A stretch of 64,000 nt of DNA from JAMHWF01 sp964371405. GTDB lineage: Bacteria; Pseudomonadota; Gammaproteobacteria; Burkholderiales; Burkholderiaceae_C. The stretch lies in NCBI GenBank assembly GCA_964371405.1, contig CAYJLV010000006.1, positions 65,541 through 129,540 on the forward strand, written 5' to 3'. The translations under genes and the position numbers were made by a program. This document shows, in pieces, positions 7,956-18,908 of this stretch (position 1 is the first letter of the stretch; each line of letters starts with the position of its first letter). The notes beneath the pieces were generated by a model. That model was not told where the DNA came from. It did not search any database and was given only the letters and a program-made list of their open reading frames with translations.

Positions 7956-9746
7956 ATGGCCCAGTACACCCCGCCGTTGCGCGACATGCAGTTCGTCATG
8001 CACGAGGTGCTCAACGTCGTCGATGAGCTCAAGCTGCTGCCGCGGCACGCCGAGATCGACGCCGAGACGATCAACGCCGTGCTGGAGGAGGGCGGCAAGT
8101 TTGCCGCCGAGATCACGGCGCCGCTCAATGCGGTGGGCGACGCCGAGGGCTGCACGCTGGACCGCGAGACGCACGAGGTGCGCACTCCCAAGGGCTTCAA
8201 GGAGGCCTACCGCCAGTACATCGAGGGCGGCTGGCCGGCGCTGTCGATCGCGCCGCAGTACGGCGGCCAGGGCCTGCCGCACGTCGTGAACCAGTGCTTC
8301 TACGAGATGCTCAATGCCGCCAACCAGGCGTGGGCGATGTATCCCGGCCTGTCGCACGGCGCCTACGAACTGCTGCACGAGCACGGCACCGACGAGCAGA
8401 AGAAGACCTACCTGCCCAAGCTGACGAGCGGCGAGTGGACCGGCACGATGTGCCTGACCGAGCCGCACTGCGGAACCGACCTCGGCCTGCTGCGCACCAA
8501 AGCCGAGCCGCTGCCCGACGGCAGCCACAAACTCGCCGGCAACAAGATCTTCATCTCGGCCGGCGAGCACGACATGGCCGCCAACATCGTGCACCTCGTG
8601 CTCGCCCGGCTGCCCGACGCGCCCGCCGGCTCCAAAGGCATTTCGCTGTTCGTGGTGCCGAAGTTCCTCGTCAACGCCGACGGCTCGCTCGGCGAGCGCA
8701 ATCCGATCTTCTGCACCGGCCTCGAGCACAAGATGGGCATCCACGGCAACGCCACGGCGCAGATCGCGATCGACGGCGCGCGCGGCTGGCTGGTCGGCGA
8801 GCCCCACAAGGGGCTCGCCGCGATGTTCGTGATGATGAACGCAGCGCGCCTGGGCGTGGGGATGCAGTCGCTCGGCCTGACCGAGGTCGCCTATCAGAAC
8901 GCCGCCGACTATGCCAAGGAGCGGCTGCAGATGCGCTCGCTGTCGGGCCCGAAGGCGCCGGACCTGGCCGCAGACCCGATCATCGTCCACCCCGACGTGC
9001 GCAAGATGCTGCTGACGGCGCGCGCCTATGCCGAAGGCGGCCGCGCGCTGGCGATCTGGACCACGCTGCAGATCGACAAGGAACTCGCCACCGACGACGA
9101 AGACGAGCGCAAGGAGGCCGCCGACTTCGTCGCTCTCGTCACGCCGATCGTCAAGGCGTTCCTGACCGACAACGCCTGGATCGCCACCTCGGCCTGCCTG
9201 CAGGTGTTCGGCGGCCACGGCTACATCAGGGAATCGGGCATGGAGCAGTTCGTGCGCGACGCCCGCATCAACATGATCTACGAGGGCACGAACACGATCC
9301 AGTCGCTCGACCTGCTCGGCCGCAAGGTGCTCGGCGACAACGGCGCCAAGTTGAAGAAGTTCGGCAAACTGGTGCAGGCGTTCATCGAGGAAGAAGGCAC
9401 CAACGAAGCGATGCAGGAGTTCGTCAACCCGCTGGCCGAGCTCGGCGAGAAGGTCACCAAGCTGACGATGGAGATCGGCATGAAGGCGATGGGCAACGCC
9501 GACGAGGTCGGCGCCGCTGCCGTCGACTACCTGCGCGTCTGCGGCCACCTCGTGTTCGGCTACTTCTGGGCGCGCATGGCCAAGGTGGCGCTGGCCAAGG
9601 CCGACTCGGGCGATCCGTTCTACCAGGCCAAGCTGGCGACGGCGCGCTTCTACTTTGCCAAACTGCTGCCCGAGACGGCGTCGCTGATCCGCACCGCGCG
9701 CGCCGGCGCCAAGCCGATGATGGACGTCGACGCGGCGCTGTTCTGA
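7956..9746 (+). CDS. Acyl-CoA dehydrogenase (FAD-dependent, ~600-residue type)
   Basis: A 596-residue flavoprotein catalysing the first step of beta-oxidation, oxidation of acyl-CoA to 2-enoyl-CoA with electrons passed to ETF. Order of domains: N-terminal helical extension, acyl-CoA dehydrogenase N/M/C domains (MCLTEPHCGTDLG is the middle-domain flavin motif), and a C-terminal DUF4495/AcylCoA_DH-C-type extension. The catalytic base is Glu443 in YEGTNTIQ. Length and the extension match the FadE/DmdC-like long acyl-CoA dehydrogenases of betaproteobacteria rather than the 380-residue short-chain type. An AGGAG ribosome site precedes the ATG. Confidence 0.92.
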   Translation: MAQYTPPLRDMQFVMHEVLNVVDELKLLPRHAEIDAETINAVLEEGGKFAAEITAPLNAVGDAEGCTLDRETHEVRTPKGFKEAYRQYIEGGWPALSIAPQYGGQGLPHVVNQCFYEMLNAANQAWAMYPGLSHGAYELLHEHGTDEQKKTYLPKLTSGEWTGTMCLTEPHCGTDLGLLRTKAEPLPDGSHKLAGNKIFISAGEHDMAANIVHLVLARLPDAPAGSKGISLFVVPKFLVNADGSLGERNPIFCTGLEHKMGIHGNATAQIAIDGARGWLVGEPHKGLAAMFVMMNAARLGVGMQSLGLTEVAYQNAADYAKERLQMRSLSGPKAPDLAADPIIVHPDVRKMLLTARAYAEGGRALAIWTTLQIDKELATDDEDERKEAADFVALVTPIVKAFLTDNAWIATSACLQVFGGHGYIRESGMEQFVRDARINMIYEGTNTIQSLDLLGRKVLGDNGAKLKKFGKLVQAFIEEEGTNEAMQEFVNPLAELGEKVTKLTMEIGMKAMGNADEVGAAAVDYLRVCGHLVFGYFWARMAKVALAKADSGDPFYQAKLATARFYFAKLLPETASLIRTARAGAKPMMDVDAALF

Positions 9747-9778
9747 ACCGTTCTACCGGAACAACCAAGGAGATCTGC

Positions 9779-10225
9779 ATGCACGCTGCCCTGATCCGTA
9801 CCGCAGCCGCCGGCTTCGCCCTTGCGCTGGGCGCCGGCGCCGCGCTCGCGCAAGCCACGCCCGTCGGCCTGTGGAAGACGATCGACGACGAGACGAAGAA
9901 GGAGAAGTCGCTGGTGCGCATTGCCGATGGCGGCGGCACGCTGACCGGCACCGTCGAGAAGCTGCTCGACCCCGCCAAGCAGAACTCGGTCTGCGACAAG
10001 TGCAGCGGCGAGTTGAAGGACAAGCCCGTGCTCGGCATGACGATCGTCCGGGGCGCGAAGAAGAGCGCCGACGGCGACGTCTGGGAGGGCGGCGAGATCC
10101 TCGACCCCAACAACGGCAGGAATTACAAGCTGCGCCTGAAGCCGACCGATGGCGGCAAGTCGCTCGAGGTGCGCGGCTACATCGGGCCCTTCCATCGCAA
10201 CCAGACCTGGCTGCGCGTCGAGTGA
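9779..10225 (+). CDS. DUF2147 family secreted protein
   Basis: A 148-residue exported protein: signal peptide of about 24 residues ending ALAQA, then a compact beta-rich DUF2147 domain starting with the family hallmark VGLWKTIDDETKKEKSLVRI and a conserved CDKCSGELKDKPVLGM segment with two cysteines. Its biochemical role is unknown; some family members come from fatty-acid or stress loci. It is inserted between the acyl-CoA dehydrogenase and hydroxyacyl-CoA dehydrogenase genes in the same direction with short gaps, implying co-expression with beta-oxidation. Confidence 0.88.
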   Translation: MHAALIRTAAAGFALALGAGAALAQATPVGLWKTIDDETKKEKSLVRIADGGGTLTGTVEKLLDPAKQNSVCDKCSGELKDKPVLGMTIVRGAKKSADGDVWEGGEILDPNNGRNYKLRLKPTDGGKSLEVRGYIGPFHRNQTWLRVE

Positions 10226-10258
10226 CGCCGGCTTCCCACCCTTTGCAGGAGTAAGGCA

Positions 10259-12655
<2,397 letters not shown>

Positions 12656-12741
12656 CCACCCCCGGAGCGCCTGCGGCGCTCCCCCTCAAGGGGGCGCCAC
12701 CGGCGGCCCGGCAAAGCCGGATCCGCGGTGGCTGCTCGAAT
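12656..12741 (+). repeat. Intergenic hairpin repeat, copy 1
   Basis: An 86-base unit between fadN-type and thiolase genes that aligns without gaps to bases 24881-24966 (69 of the first 80 bases identical by my count). It contains successive small inverted repeats: GAGCGCC/GGCGCTC, CCCCCT/AGGGGG and CCGGC/GCCGG. It begins directly after the stop of the upstream gene. It looks like a dispersed, REP-like intergenic element of this genome. Confidence 0.7.
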
Positions 12742-12758
12742 CAGATGGAGCACTAGAG

Positions 12759-13961
12759 ATGAGCATCAAACAGATTCAGGACGCCTACATCGTCGCCGCG
12801 ACGCGCACGCCGATCGGCCGCTCGGGGCGCGGCTATTTCCGCAGTACGCGGCCCGACGACCTGCTGGTCGCCGCGATCCGCAGCGCGCTCGCGCAGGCTC
12901 CGGGGCTCGACCCGGCGGCGATCGAGGACGCGATCATCGGTTGCGCGATGCCCGAGGGCGAGCAGGGGCTGAACGTGGCGCGCATCGGCGCGCTGCTGGC
13001 CGGGCTGCCCAAGTCGGTCGGCGGCGTCACCGTCAACCGATTCTGCGCGTCGGGGTTGACGGCGGTGCAGATGGCGGCCGACCGCATCCGCGTCGGCGAG
13101 GCGCAGGTGATGATCGCCGGCGGCGTCGAGAGCATGAGCATGGTGCCGATGAGCGGCAACAAGCCGTCGTTCAATCCGGCGATCTTCGAGCGCGACGACA
13201 ACATCGGCATCGCCTACGGCATGGGCATGACGGCCGAGAAAGTGGCCGCGCAGTGGAAGGTGACGCGCGAGGCGCAGGACGCCTTCGCGCTGCAGTCGCA
13301 CCAGCGCGCGCTCGCCGCCATTGCCGCCGGCGAGTTTGCCGACGAGATGACGCCGGTCGAGGTGATCGACCGCGCGCCCGACCTCGCGACCGGCGGCGTG
13401 AAGACGAAGACGCGCACCGTGAACATCGACGAAGGCCCGCGCCCCGACACCTCGCTCGAAGGCCTGGCCAGGTTGAAGCCCGTGTTCGCCGCCAAGGGCT
13501 CGGTGACGGCGGGCAACTCGTCGCAGACCAGCGACGGCGCCGGTGCGCTGATCCTCGCCAGCGAAGCCGCGGTCAAACAGTTCGGCCTGACGCCGCTGGC
13601 GCGCTTCGTCAGCTTCGCCAGCCGCGGCGTGCCGCCCGAGATCATGGGCATCGGGCCGATCGAGGCGATTCCGGCGGCGTTGAAGAGCGCCGGCCTGAAG
13701 CTCGACGACCTGGGCTGGATCGAGCTGAACGAGGCCTTCGCCGCGCAGTCGCTGGCCGTGATCAACAGCGTCGGCCTGGACCCGGCCAAGGTCAACCCGA
13801 TGGGCGGCGCGATTGCACTCGGCCACCCGCTCGGAGCGACGGGCGCGATCCGCTCGGCCACGCTGGTGCATGCGCTGCGCCGCCGCCAGCTCAAATACGG
13901 CATGGTGACGATGTGCGTCGGCACCGGCCAGGGCGCGGCCGGCATCTTCGAGCGCGTCTGA
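12759..13961 (+). CDS. Acetyl-CoA C-acyltransferase (thiolase, FadA-like)
   Basis: A 400-residue thiolase performing the last beta-oxidation step, thiolytic cleavage of 3-ketoacyl-CoA. The catalytic triad is visible: nucleophile Cys96 (RFCASGLTA), His356 in GHPLGATGA and Cys386 in MCVGTGQGAA. Typical N-terminal AYIVAATRTPIG. It partners the multifunctional enzyme encoded upstream, from which it is separated by the repeat element. Degradative thiolase is favoured over a biosynthetic acetyl-CoA acetyltransferase by context. Confidence 0.92.
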   Translation: MSIKQIQDAYIVAATRTPIGRSGRGYFRSTRPDDLLVAAIRSALAQAPGLDPAAIEDAIIGCAMPEGEQGLNVARIGALLAGLPKSVGGVTVNRFCASGLTAVQMAADRIRVGEAQVMIAGGVESMSMVPMSGNKPSFNPAIFERDDNIGIAYGMGMTAEKVAAQWKVTREAQDAFALQSHQRALAAIAAGEFADEMTPVEVIDRAPDLATGGVKTKTRTVNIDEGPRPDTSLEGLARLKPVFAAKGSVTAGNSSQTSDGAGALILASEAAVKQFGLTPLARFVSFASRGVPPEIMGIGPIEAIPAALKSAGLKLDDLGWIELNEAFAAQSLAVINSVGLDPAKVNPMGGAIALGHPLGATGAIRSATLVHALRRRQLKYGMVTMCVGTGQGAAGIFERV

Positions 13962-13987
13962 GCGTCGCCCCCAGAGGAGACAACGAC

Positions 13988-14752
13988 ATGAGCGACATCC
14001 GCACGGCGGTGGTCAACGGCGTCGCGACGATCGAGATCGCGCGCCCCGAGAAGAAGAACGCGCTGACGATGGCGATGTACCAGGCGATGGCCGACGCGCT
14101 CGACGCGGCCGGCGCCGACGCCGCCGTGCGCGCCGTGCTGTTCACCGGCCAGCCCGGCATCTACACCTCGGGCAATGACCTCGAGGACTTCATGCAGCGC
14201 CCGCCGCAGGACGAGGACTCGCCGGTCTTCCTGTTCATGAAGGCGCTGCTGGCCTTCGAGAAGCCCGTCGTTGTCGCCGTCACCGGCGCGGCGATCGGCA
14301 TCGGCACGACGATGCTGCTGCACAGCGACCTCGTCTACGTGGCCGACGACGCGCGGCTCGCCATGCCCTTCGTCGGCCTGGGCCTCGTGCCCGAGTACGC
14401 GTCGAGTCTGCTCGTGCCGCGCCTCATGGGCCACGTGCGCGCGGCCGAGAAGCTGCTGCTCGGCGACCCGTTCACGGCGGCCGAGGCGGTCGAGTTCGGC
14501 ATCGCAAACGCCGTGCTGCCGGCCGCCGAGGTGCTGCCGCACGCGCGGCGCGTCGCCGAGCGCTTCAACACGCTGCCGCCCGGAGCGGTGCGCGACAGCA
14601 AGATGCTGATGCGCCGCTGGCAGGCCGAACCGGTGCTCGAGCAGATCCGCATCGAAGCCGGGATCTTCCGCAGCCGCCTGCGCAGCCCCGAGGCGATGGA
14701 GGCGTTCAGCGCCTTCTTCCAGAAGCGCAAACCCGACTTCACGAAGTTCTGA
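13988..14752 (+). CDS. Enoyl-CoA hydratase/isomerase (crotonase family)
   Basis: A 254-residue crotonase-fold protein. The oxyanion-hole segments are YTSGNDLEDF (about 58-67) and GAAIGIGTTM (about 100-109). One acidic residue is seen at the active-site position in GLVPEYASS, while the first of the two hydratase glutamates is not obvious, so a delta3-delta2-enoyl-CoA isomerase (PaaG-like) role is at least as likely as hydratase. An AGAGGAG ribosome site precedes the ATG, and the gene follows the thiolase by 26 bases. Confidence 0.85.
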   Translation: MSDIRTAVVNGVATIEIARPEKKNALTMAMYQAMADALDAAGADAAVRAVLFTGQPGIYTSGNDLEDFMQRPPQDEDSPVFLFMKALLAFEKPVVVAVTGAAIGIGTTMLLHSDLVYVADDARLAMPFVGLGLVPEYASSLLVPRLMGHVRAAEKLLLGDPFTAAEAVEFGIANAVLPAAEVLPHARRVAERFNTLPPGAVRDSKMLMRRWQAEPVLEQIRIEAGIFRSRLRSPEAMEAFSAFFQKRKPDFTKF

Positions 14753-14772
14753 TCACCCGGCCCGAGGCCGCC

Positions 14773-15507
14773 ATGTCGCTCGCGCTCAAGCTCGTACTGC
14801 TGCCGCTGCTGGTGGCGCAGGCACGCGCGGCGCGGCGCGGCGCACCCGTGCTGCCCGAAGCCGAGGGCCCGCGCGAAGGGCGCGTCGGTGACGGCGCCGC
14901 GGCGCTGCGCCTGTTGATCGCCGGCGACTCGTCGGCCGCCGGCGTCGGCGTCGCGCACCAGGACGCGGCGCTCGCCGGCTACCTGACGCGCGAGCTGCAC
15001 CGCCACACGGGCGCGGCCGTGCACTGGTCGCTGCACGCGCGCAGCGGCTGCACGACGCGGCGCGTGCACGAGCTGCTGCGCGCAGCGGCGCTCGCCAGCG
15101 CCGACGTGGCGCTGCTCGTGACCGGCGTCAACGACGTGATCGAGCAGGTGCCGGTGCAGCGCGCCGTGCGCCAGCGCGCCGCGCTCGCCGACTGGCTGCT
15201 CGGCGACGGCCTGGCCGAGCACGTCGTCTTCGCGCCGCTGCCGCCGCTGCACCGCTTCCCGATGCTGCCCGAGCCGCTGCGCCGCGTGATGGGCGACGAT
15301 GCGCGCCGCCACGACGAGGCGATGGCGCGCTGGGCGGCGACGCAGTCGCGCGTGACGCATGCGCACTTTGACGTCGACCTCGACGCATCGGCGATGGCGG
15401 CCGACGGATTCCACCCTGGCGAGCCGGTCTACCGCTGCTGCGGCAGCGCCTTCGCCGAACACATCGCCACCCGCGTGTGGCCCACCCTGAAAGAGAGACG
15501 ACGATGA
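14773..15507 (+). CDS. SGNH/GDSL hydrolase
   Basis: A 244-residue esterase-like protein with an N-terminal hydrophobic segment (residues 3-18) that may be an uncleaved anchor or signal. SGNH blocks are present: GDSS (nucleophile Ser53), a GVND block with the oxyanion asparagine, and a C-terminal DGFHPGE with the catalytic Asp and His. It could hydrolyse acyl esters or thioesters; the substrate is unknown. It follows the crotonase gene by 20 bases in the same direction, so it belongs to the acyl-CoA block. Confidence 0.85.
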   Translation: MSLALKLVLLPLLVAQARAARRGAPVLPEAEGPREGRVGDGAAALRLLIAGDSSAAGVGVAHQDAALAGYLTRELHRHTGAAVHWSLHARSGCTTRRVHELLRAAALASADVALLVTGVNDVIEQVPVQRAVRQRAALADWLLGDGLAEHVVFAPLPPLHRFPMLPEPLRRVMGDDARRHDEAMARWAATQSRVTHAHFDVDLDASAMAADGFHPGEPVYRCCGSAFAEHIATRVWPTLKERRR

Positions 15508-15542
15508 GCGATTCCGCACGGCCGCCCGAAGGGATCGCTCGC

Positions 15543-15573
15543 CCTCCCTCGGGGAGGTGGTCACGCAGTGACC
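15543..15573 (+). repeat. Two tandem hairpins ahead of the SDR gene
   Basis: Two perfect small inverted repeats in a row: CCTCCC/GGGAGG (15543-15548 with 15552-15557) and GGTCAC/GTGACC (15559-15564 with 15568-15573). They end 13 bases before the SDR start codon. A similar arrangement (C-run/G-run hairpin, then GGTC...GACC) lies just before ftsL around 47894-47930, suggesting a family of intergenic elements placed immediately upstream of start codons. Confidence 0.45.
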
Positions 15574-15586
15574 GGAGGGTCGTCAA

Positions 15587-16429
15587 ATGACCGCAGCGCG
15601 CACACTCAAGGGACGCACCCTGTTCATCACCGGGGCGTCGCGCGGCATCGGCCTCGCCATCGCGAAACGCGCCGCCGCCGACGGCGCCAACGTGGCGATC
15701 GCCGCCAAGACGGTCGACGAAAACCCGAAGCTGCCCGGCACGATCCACAGCGCCGCCGCCGAGATCGAGGCGGCCGGAGGCAAGGCGCTGCCGATCCAGT
15801 GCGACATCCGAGATGAGGCGAGCGTGCTGGCGGCGGTGGCGCAGACCGTCGAGCGCTTCGGCGGCATCGACATCCTCGTCAACAACGCCAGCGCGATCAG
15901 CCTGACGCCGACGGCGGCGACGCCGATGAAGCGCTTCGACCTGATGTTCGGCGTCAACGTGCGCGGCACCTACCTGTGCACGCAGGCCTGCCTGCCGCAG
16001 TTGATCAAGAGCGCCGAGGCCGGACGCAACCCGCACGTGCTCAACATGTCGCCGCCGCTGTCGATGCGCGAGCACTGGTTCAAGAACCATGTCGCCTACA
16101 CGATGGCCAAGTACGGCATGAGCGAATGCACGCTCGGCCACGCCGGCGAGTTCCGGCACTACGGGATCGGCGTCAACTCGCTGTGGCCGCGCACCGCGAT
16201 CGCCACCGCCGCGCTGCAGATGATCCCGGGCGTCGACCCGAAGCGGTGCCGCAAGCCCGAGATCCTGGCCGACGCGGCGTACCTCGTGCTGACGAGCGAC
16301 GCGAAAGCGACGACGGGCAACTTCTTCATCGACGACACGCTGCTGGCGCAGCATGGCATCACCGATCTGGATCGCTATTCGGTGGCGCCGGGGACGACGA
16401 ACTTCATTCCCGATTTCTTCGTCGACTGA
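15587..16429 (+). CDS. SDR family oxidoreductase (HSDL2-like)
   Basis: A 280-residue short-chain dehydrogenase/reductase. The NAD(P)-binding motif TGASRGIG is at residues 15-22, NNAS follows in the fourth strand, and the catalytic YTMAK carries Tyr and Lys. The extended KTVDENPKLPGTI segment after strand two and the YSVAPG tail are features of HSDL2/hydroxysteroid-dehydrogenase-like proteins often found in fatty-acid loci. The substrate is unknown, probably an acyl or lipid alcohol. Confidence 0.87.
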   Translation: MTAARTLKGRTLFITGASRGIGLAIAKRAAADGANVAIAAKTVDENPKLPGTIHSAAAEIEAAGGKALPIQCDIRDEASVLAAVAQTVERFGGIDILVNNASAISLTPTAATPMKRFDLMFGVNVRGTYLCTQACLPQLIKSAEAGRNPHVLNMSPPLSMREHWFKNHVAYTMAKYGMSECTLGHAGEFRHYGIGVNSLWPRTAIATAALQMIPGVDPKRCRKPEILADAAYLVLTSDAKATTGNFFIDDTLLAQHGITDLDRYSVAPGTTNFIPDFFVD

Positions 16430-16556
16430 ATTCACCGCGGCTGCGTTGACGCGCCCGGGACGGGCGGGCCCGGACTCCGTTGAGCCAATTCTTGTTCACT
16501 CCGTCGGGGTTCCCCTGCCCCGCGCACACGCGCCGACGCGGCAACAGAGGAGGATT

Positions 16557-16994
16557 TCAACCGGCCGGTATCTCCCGCGGCGTCCCGTCCGCATCGATCG
16601 CCACATAGGTCAGAGTCGCCTCCGTCACCTTGACGACCCGCAGCTCGGCCGGGTTGCGCTCGGCATAGACCTCGACGCGCATCGTGATCGATGTGCGCCC
16701 GATGCGCTCGACGTGGGCATAGAAGCTCAGCAGGTCGCCGATCGACACCGGCTGCTTGAACAGGAACTCCCGGACCGCCACCGTCGCGATGCGGCCCTTG
16801 GCGATGCGCGCCGGCAGCACGGCGCCGGCCAGGTCGACCTGCGCCATGATCCAGCCGCCGAAGACATCGCCATTGGCGTTCGAATCGCCGGGCATCGGCA
16901 TCACCCGCAGCACGAGTTCCCGATCCTGGGGCAGACTCAGCGGTGCGACGGCCGCGGCGCGGCTGTCGGTGTCGGTGCTCGAATCGGCGCTCAT
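16557..16994 (-). CDS. YciA-like acyl-CoA thioesterase (hotdog fold)
   Basis: A 145-residue single hotdog-domain thioesterase that hydrolyses acyl-CoA to free acid and CoA. The active-site helix begins in GDSNANGDVFGGWIM (Asn/Asp), followed by the hotdog strands FLFKQPVSIGDLLSFYA and TSITMRVEVYAER. A CAGGAG ribosome site precedes the ATG at 16994. It is convergent with the SDR gene (127-base gap in which I see no gene) and divergent from the ABC exporter. Confidence 0.88.
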   Translation of the reverse strand: MSADSSTDTDSRAAAVAPLSLPQDRELVLRVMPMPGDSNANGDVFGGWIMAQVDLAGAVLPARIAKGRIATVAVREFLFKQPVSIGDLLSFYAHVERIGRTSITMRVEVYAERNPAELRVVKVTEATLTYVAIDADGTPREIPAG

Positions 16995-17045
16995 CGGCCG
17001 TTCTCCTGAAATTCAGCTCGACGCATTCTTCCACGCCGGATCCCG

Positions 17046-18878
17046 ATGCGCACTTCCGCTTCCTCCCTGCCGCTGCCCGATGTCGCCGCCGGCGCCCCGC
17101 GCTCCGACTGGGCCACGCTGCGCCGCCTGCTGCCCTACCTGTGGCGCTACCGCTGGCGCGTCGGCATCGCGCTGGCCTTCCTCATCGCCGCGAAGGTCGC
17201 CAACGTCGGCGTGCCGCTGCTGCTCAAGGAGTTGGTCGACACCCTGTCGATCCCCGTGAACGACCCGCGCGCGCTCGTCGTCGTGCCGGTCGGCCTGCTG
17301 CTGGCCTATGCCGGGCTGCGCCTGTCGACGTCGCTCTTCACCGAGCTGCGCGAACTCGTGTTCGCCAAAGCTACCGAGGGCACGGCGCGCAGCATCTCGC
17401 TGGCCGTGTTCCGACACCTGCATGCACTGAGCCTTCGCTTCCACCTCGAGCGGCAGACCGGCGGCATGACGCGCGACATCGAGCGCGGCACGCGCGCCGT
17501 GCACTCGCTGATCTCGTATTCGATCTACAGCATCCTGCCGACGATCATCGAAGTTGCGATGGTGCTGACGCTGCTGGCCGTCAAGTTCGACGCCTGGTTC
17601 GCCTGGATCACGATCGCCGCGCTCGTCGTCTACATCGCGTTCACCGTCGCCGTCACCGAGTGGCGCACCCAGTTCCGGCGCCAGATGAACGAGCTCGACT
17701 CGTCGGCGCACACCAAGGCGATCGACTCGCTGCTGAACTACGAGACCGTCAAGTACTTCAACAACGAGGACTTCGAGGCCCGGCGCTACGACGAAAGCCT
17801 CGAGCGCCTGCGCCGCGCGGCGCTCAAGAGCCAGACCACGCTGTCGGTGCTCAACACCGGCCAGCAGCTCATCATCGCCAGCGCGCTGGTCGCCATGCTC
17901 TGGCGCGCGACGCAAGGCGTCGTCGAGCAGCGCATGACGCTCGGCGACCTGGTGATGATCAACGCCTTCATGATCCAGCTCTACATCCCGCTGAATTTTC
18001 TCGGCGTGCTGTACCGCGAGATCAAGCAGAGCCTGACCGATCTCGACAAGATGTTCCGCCTGATCGAGCGCGAGCGCGAGATCGACGACAAGCCCGGCGC
18101 GCATCCGCTCGTCGTCACGCAGGGCGTCGTGCGTTTCGAGCACGTGAGCTTCGCCTACGAGGCGGCGCGCCCGATCCTGCACGACATGAGCTTCGAGATC
18201 CCGGCCGGCCGTACCGTTGCCGTCGTCGGCCCCTCGGGCGCCGGCAAGAGCACGCTGGCGCGGCTGCTCTACCGCTTCTACGACGTGAACGCCGGCCGCA
18301 TCACGATCGACGGCCAGGATCTGCGCGACATCACGCAGGCCAGCCTGCGCCAGGCGATCGGCATCGTGCCGCAGGACACCGTGCTGTTCAACGACAGCGT
18401 GGAATACAACATCGCCTACGGCCGACCCGGCGCGAGCCGCGACGACGTCGTCGCCGCGGCGCAGGCGGCGCGCATCCACCAGTTCATCGCATCGACGCCC
18501 AAGGGCTACGACACCGTCGTCGGCGAGCGCGGCCTCAAGCTCTCGGGCGGCGAGAAGCAGCGCGTCGCGATCGCGCGCACGCTGCTCAAGGATCCGCCGA
18601 TCCTGATCTTCGACGAGGCGACGTCGGCGCTCGACTCGGCCAACGAGCGCGCGATCCAGGACGAGCTGCGCAGCGCCGCGCGCAACAAGACGGCGCTCGT
18701 CGTCGCGCACCGGCTCTCGACGGTGGTCGACGCGCACCAGATCCTCGTGATGCAGCACGGCCGCATCGTCGAGCGCGGCACGCACGCGCAGCTGCTCGCC
18801 GCCGGCGGCGCCTACGCCGAGATGTGGAACCTGCAGCAGAGCGACCGCGCCGAGGCCGATACCGCGGCGACGGCCTGA
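17046..18878 (+). CDS. Atm1/HMT1-type ABC exporter (fused TM + ATPase)
   Basis: A 610-residue half-transporter acting as a homodimer. Residues ~20-330 form six membrane helices, containing the Atm1-type motif DSLLNYETVKYFNNE (about 225-239); residues ~350-600 are the ATPase with Walker A GPSGAGKST, signature LSGGEKQRVAIAR, Walker B ILIFDEATSALD and the H-loop VVAHRLSTV. Atm1-like proteins export glutathione-linked sulfur or metal conjugates; bacterial homologues give heavy-metal tolerance. The specific substrate here is inferred from the family alone. A LysR gene follows after 30 bases. Confidence 0.9.
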   Translation: MRTSASSLPLPDVAAGAPRSDWATLRRLLPYLWRYRWRVGIALAFLIAAKVANVGVPLLLKELVDTLSIPVNDPRALVVVPVGLLLAYAGLRLSTSLFTELRELVFAKATEGTARSISLAVFRHLHALSLRFHLERQTGGMTRDIERGTRAVHSLISYSIYSILPTIIEVAMVLTLLAVKFDAWFAWITIAALVVYIAFTVAVTEWRTQFRRQMNELDSSAHTKAIDSLLNYETVKYFNNEDFEARRYDESLERLRRAALKSQTTLSVLNTGQQLIIASALVAMLWRATQGVVEQRMTLGDLVMINAFMIQLYIPLNFLGVLYREIKQSLTDLDKMFRLIEREREIDDKPGAHPLVVTQGVVRFEHVSFAYEAARPILHDMSFEIPAGRTVAVVGPSGAGKSTLARLLYRFYDVNAGRITIDGQDLRDITQASLRQAIGIVPQDTVLFNDSVEYNIAYGRPGASRDDVVAAAQAARIHQFIASTPKGYDTVVGERGLKLSGGEKQRVAIARTLLKDPPILIFDEATSALDSANERAIQDELRSAARNKTALVVAHRLSTVVDAHQILVMQHGRIVERGTHAQLLAAGGAYAEMWNLQQSDRAEADTAATA

Positions 18879-18908
18879 GACGGCGGCGGCTGCGTACACT
18901 TCGCCGCC

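Noticed and set aside
6330..9548. Very long open frame (>1000 codons) on the minus strand across the HNH, TetR and acyl-CoA dehydrogenase genes
   Set aside because: It is antisense to three well-supported genes, has a His/Arg/Gln-rich composition and no domain; long antisense frames are expected at this GC content.
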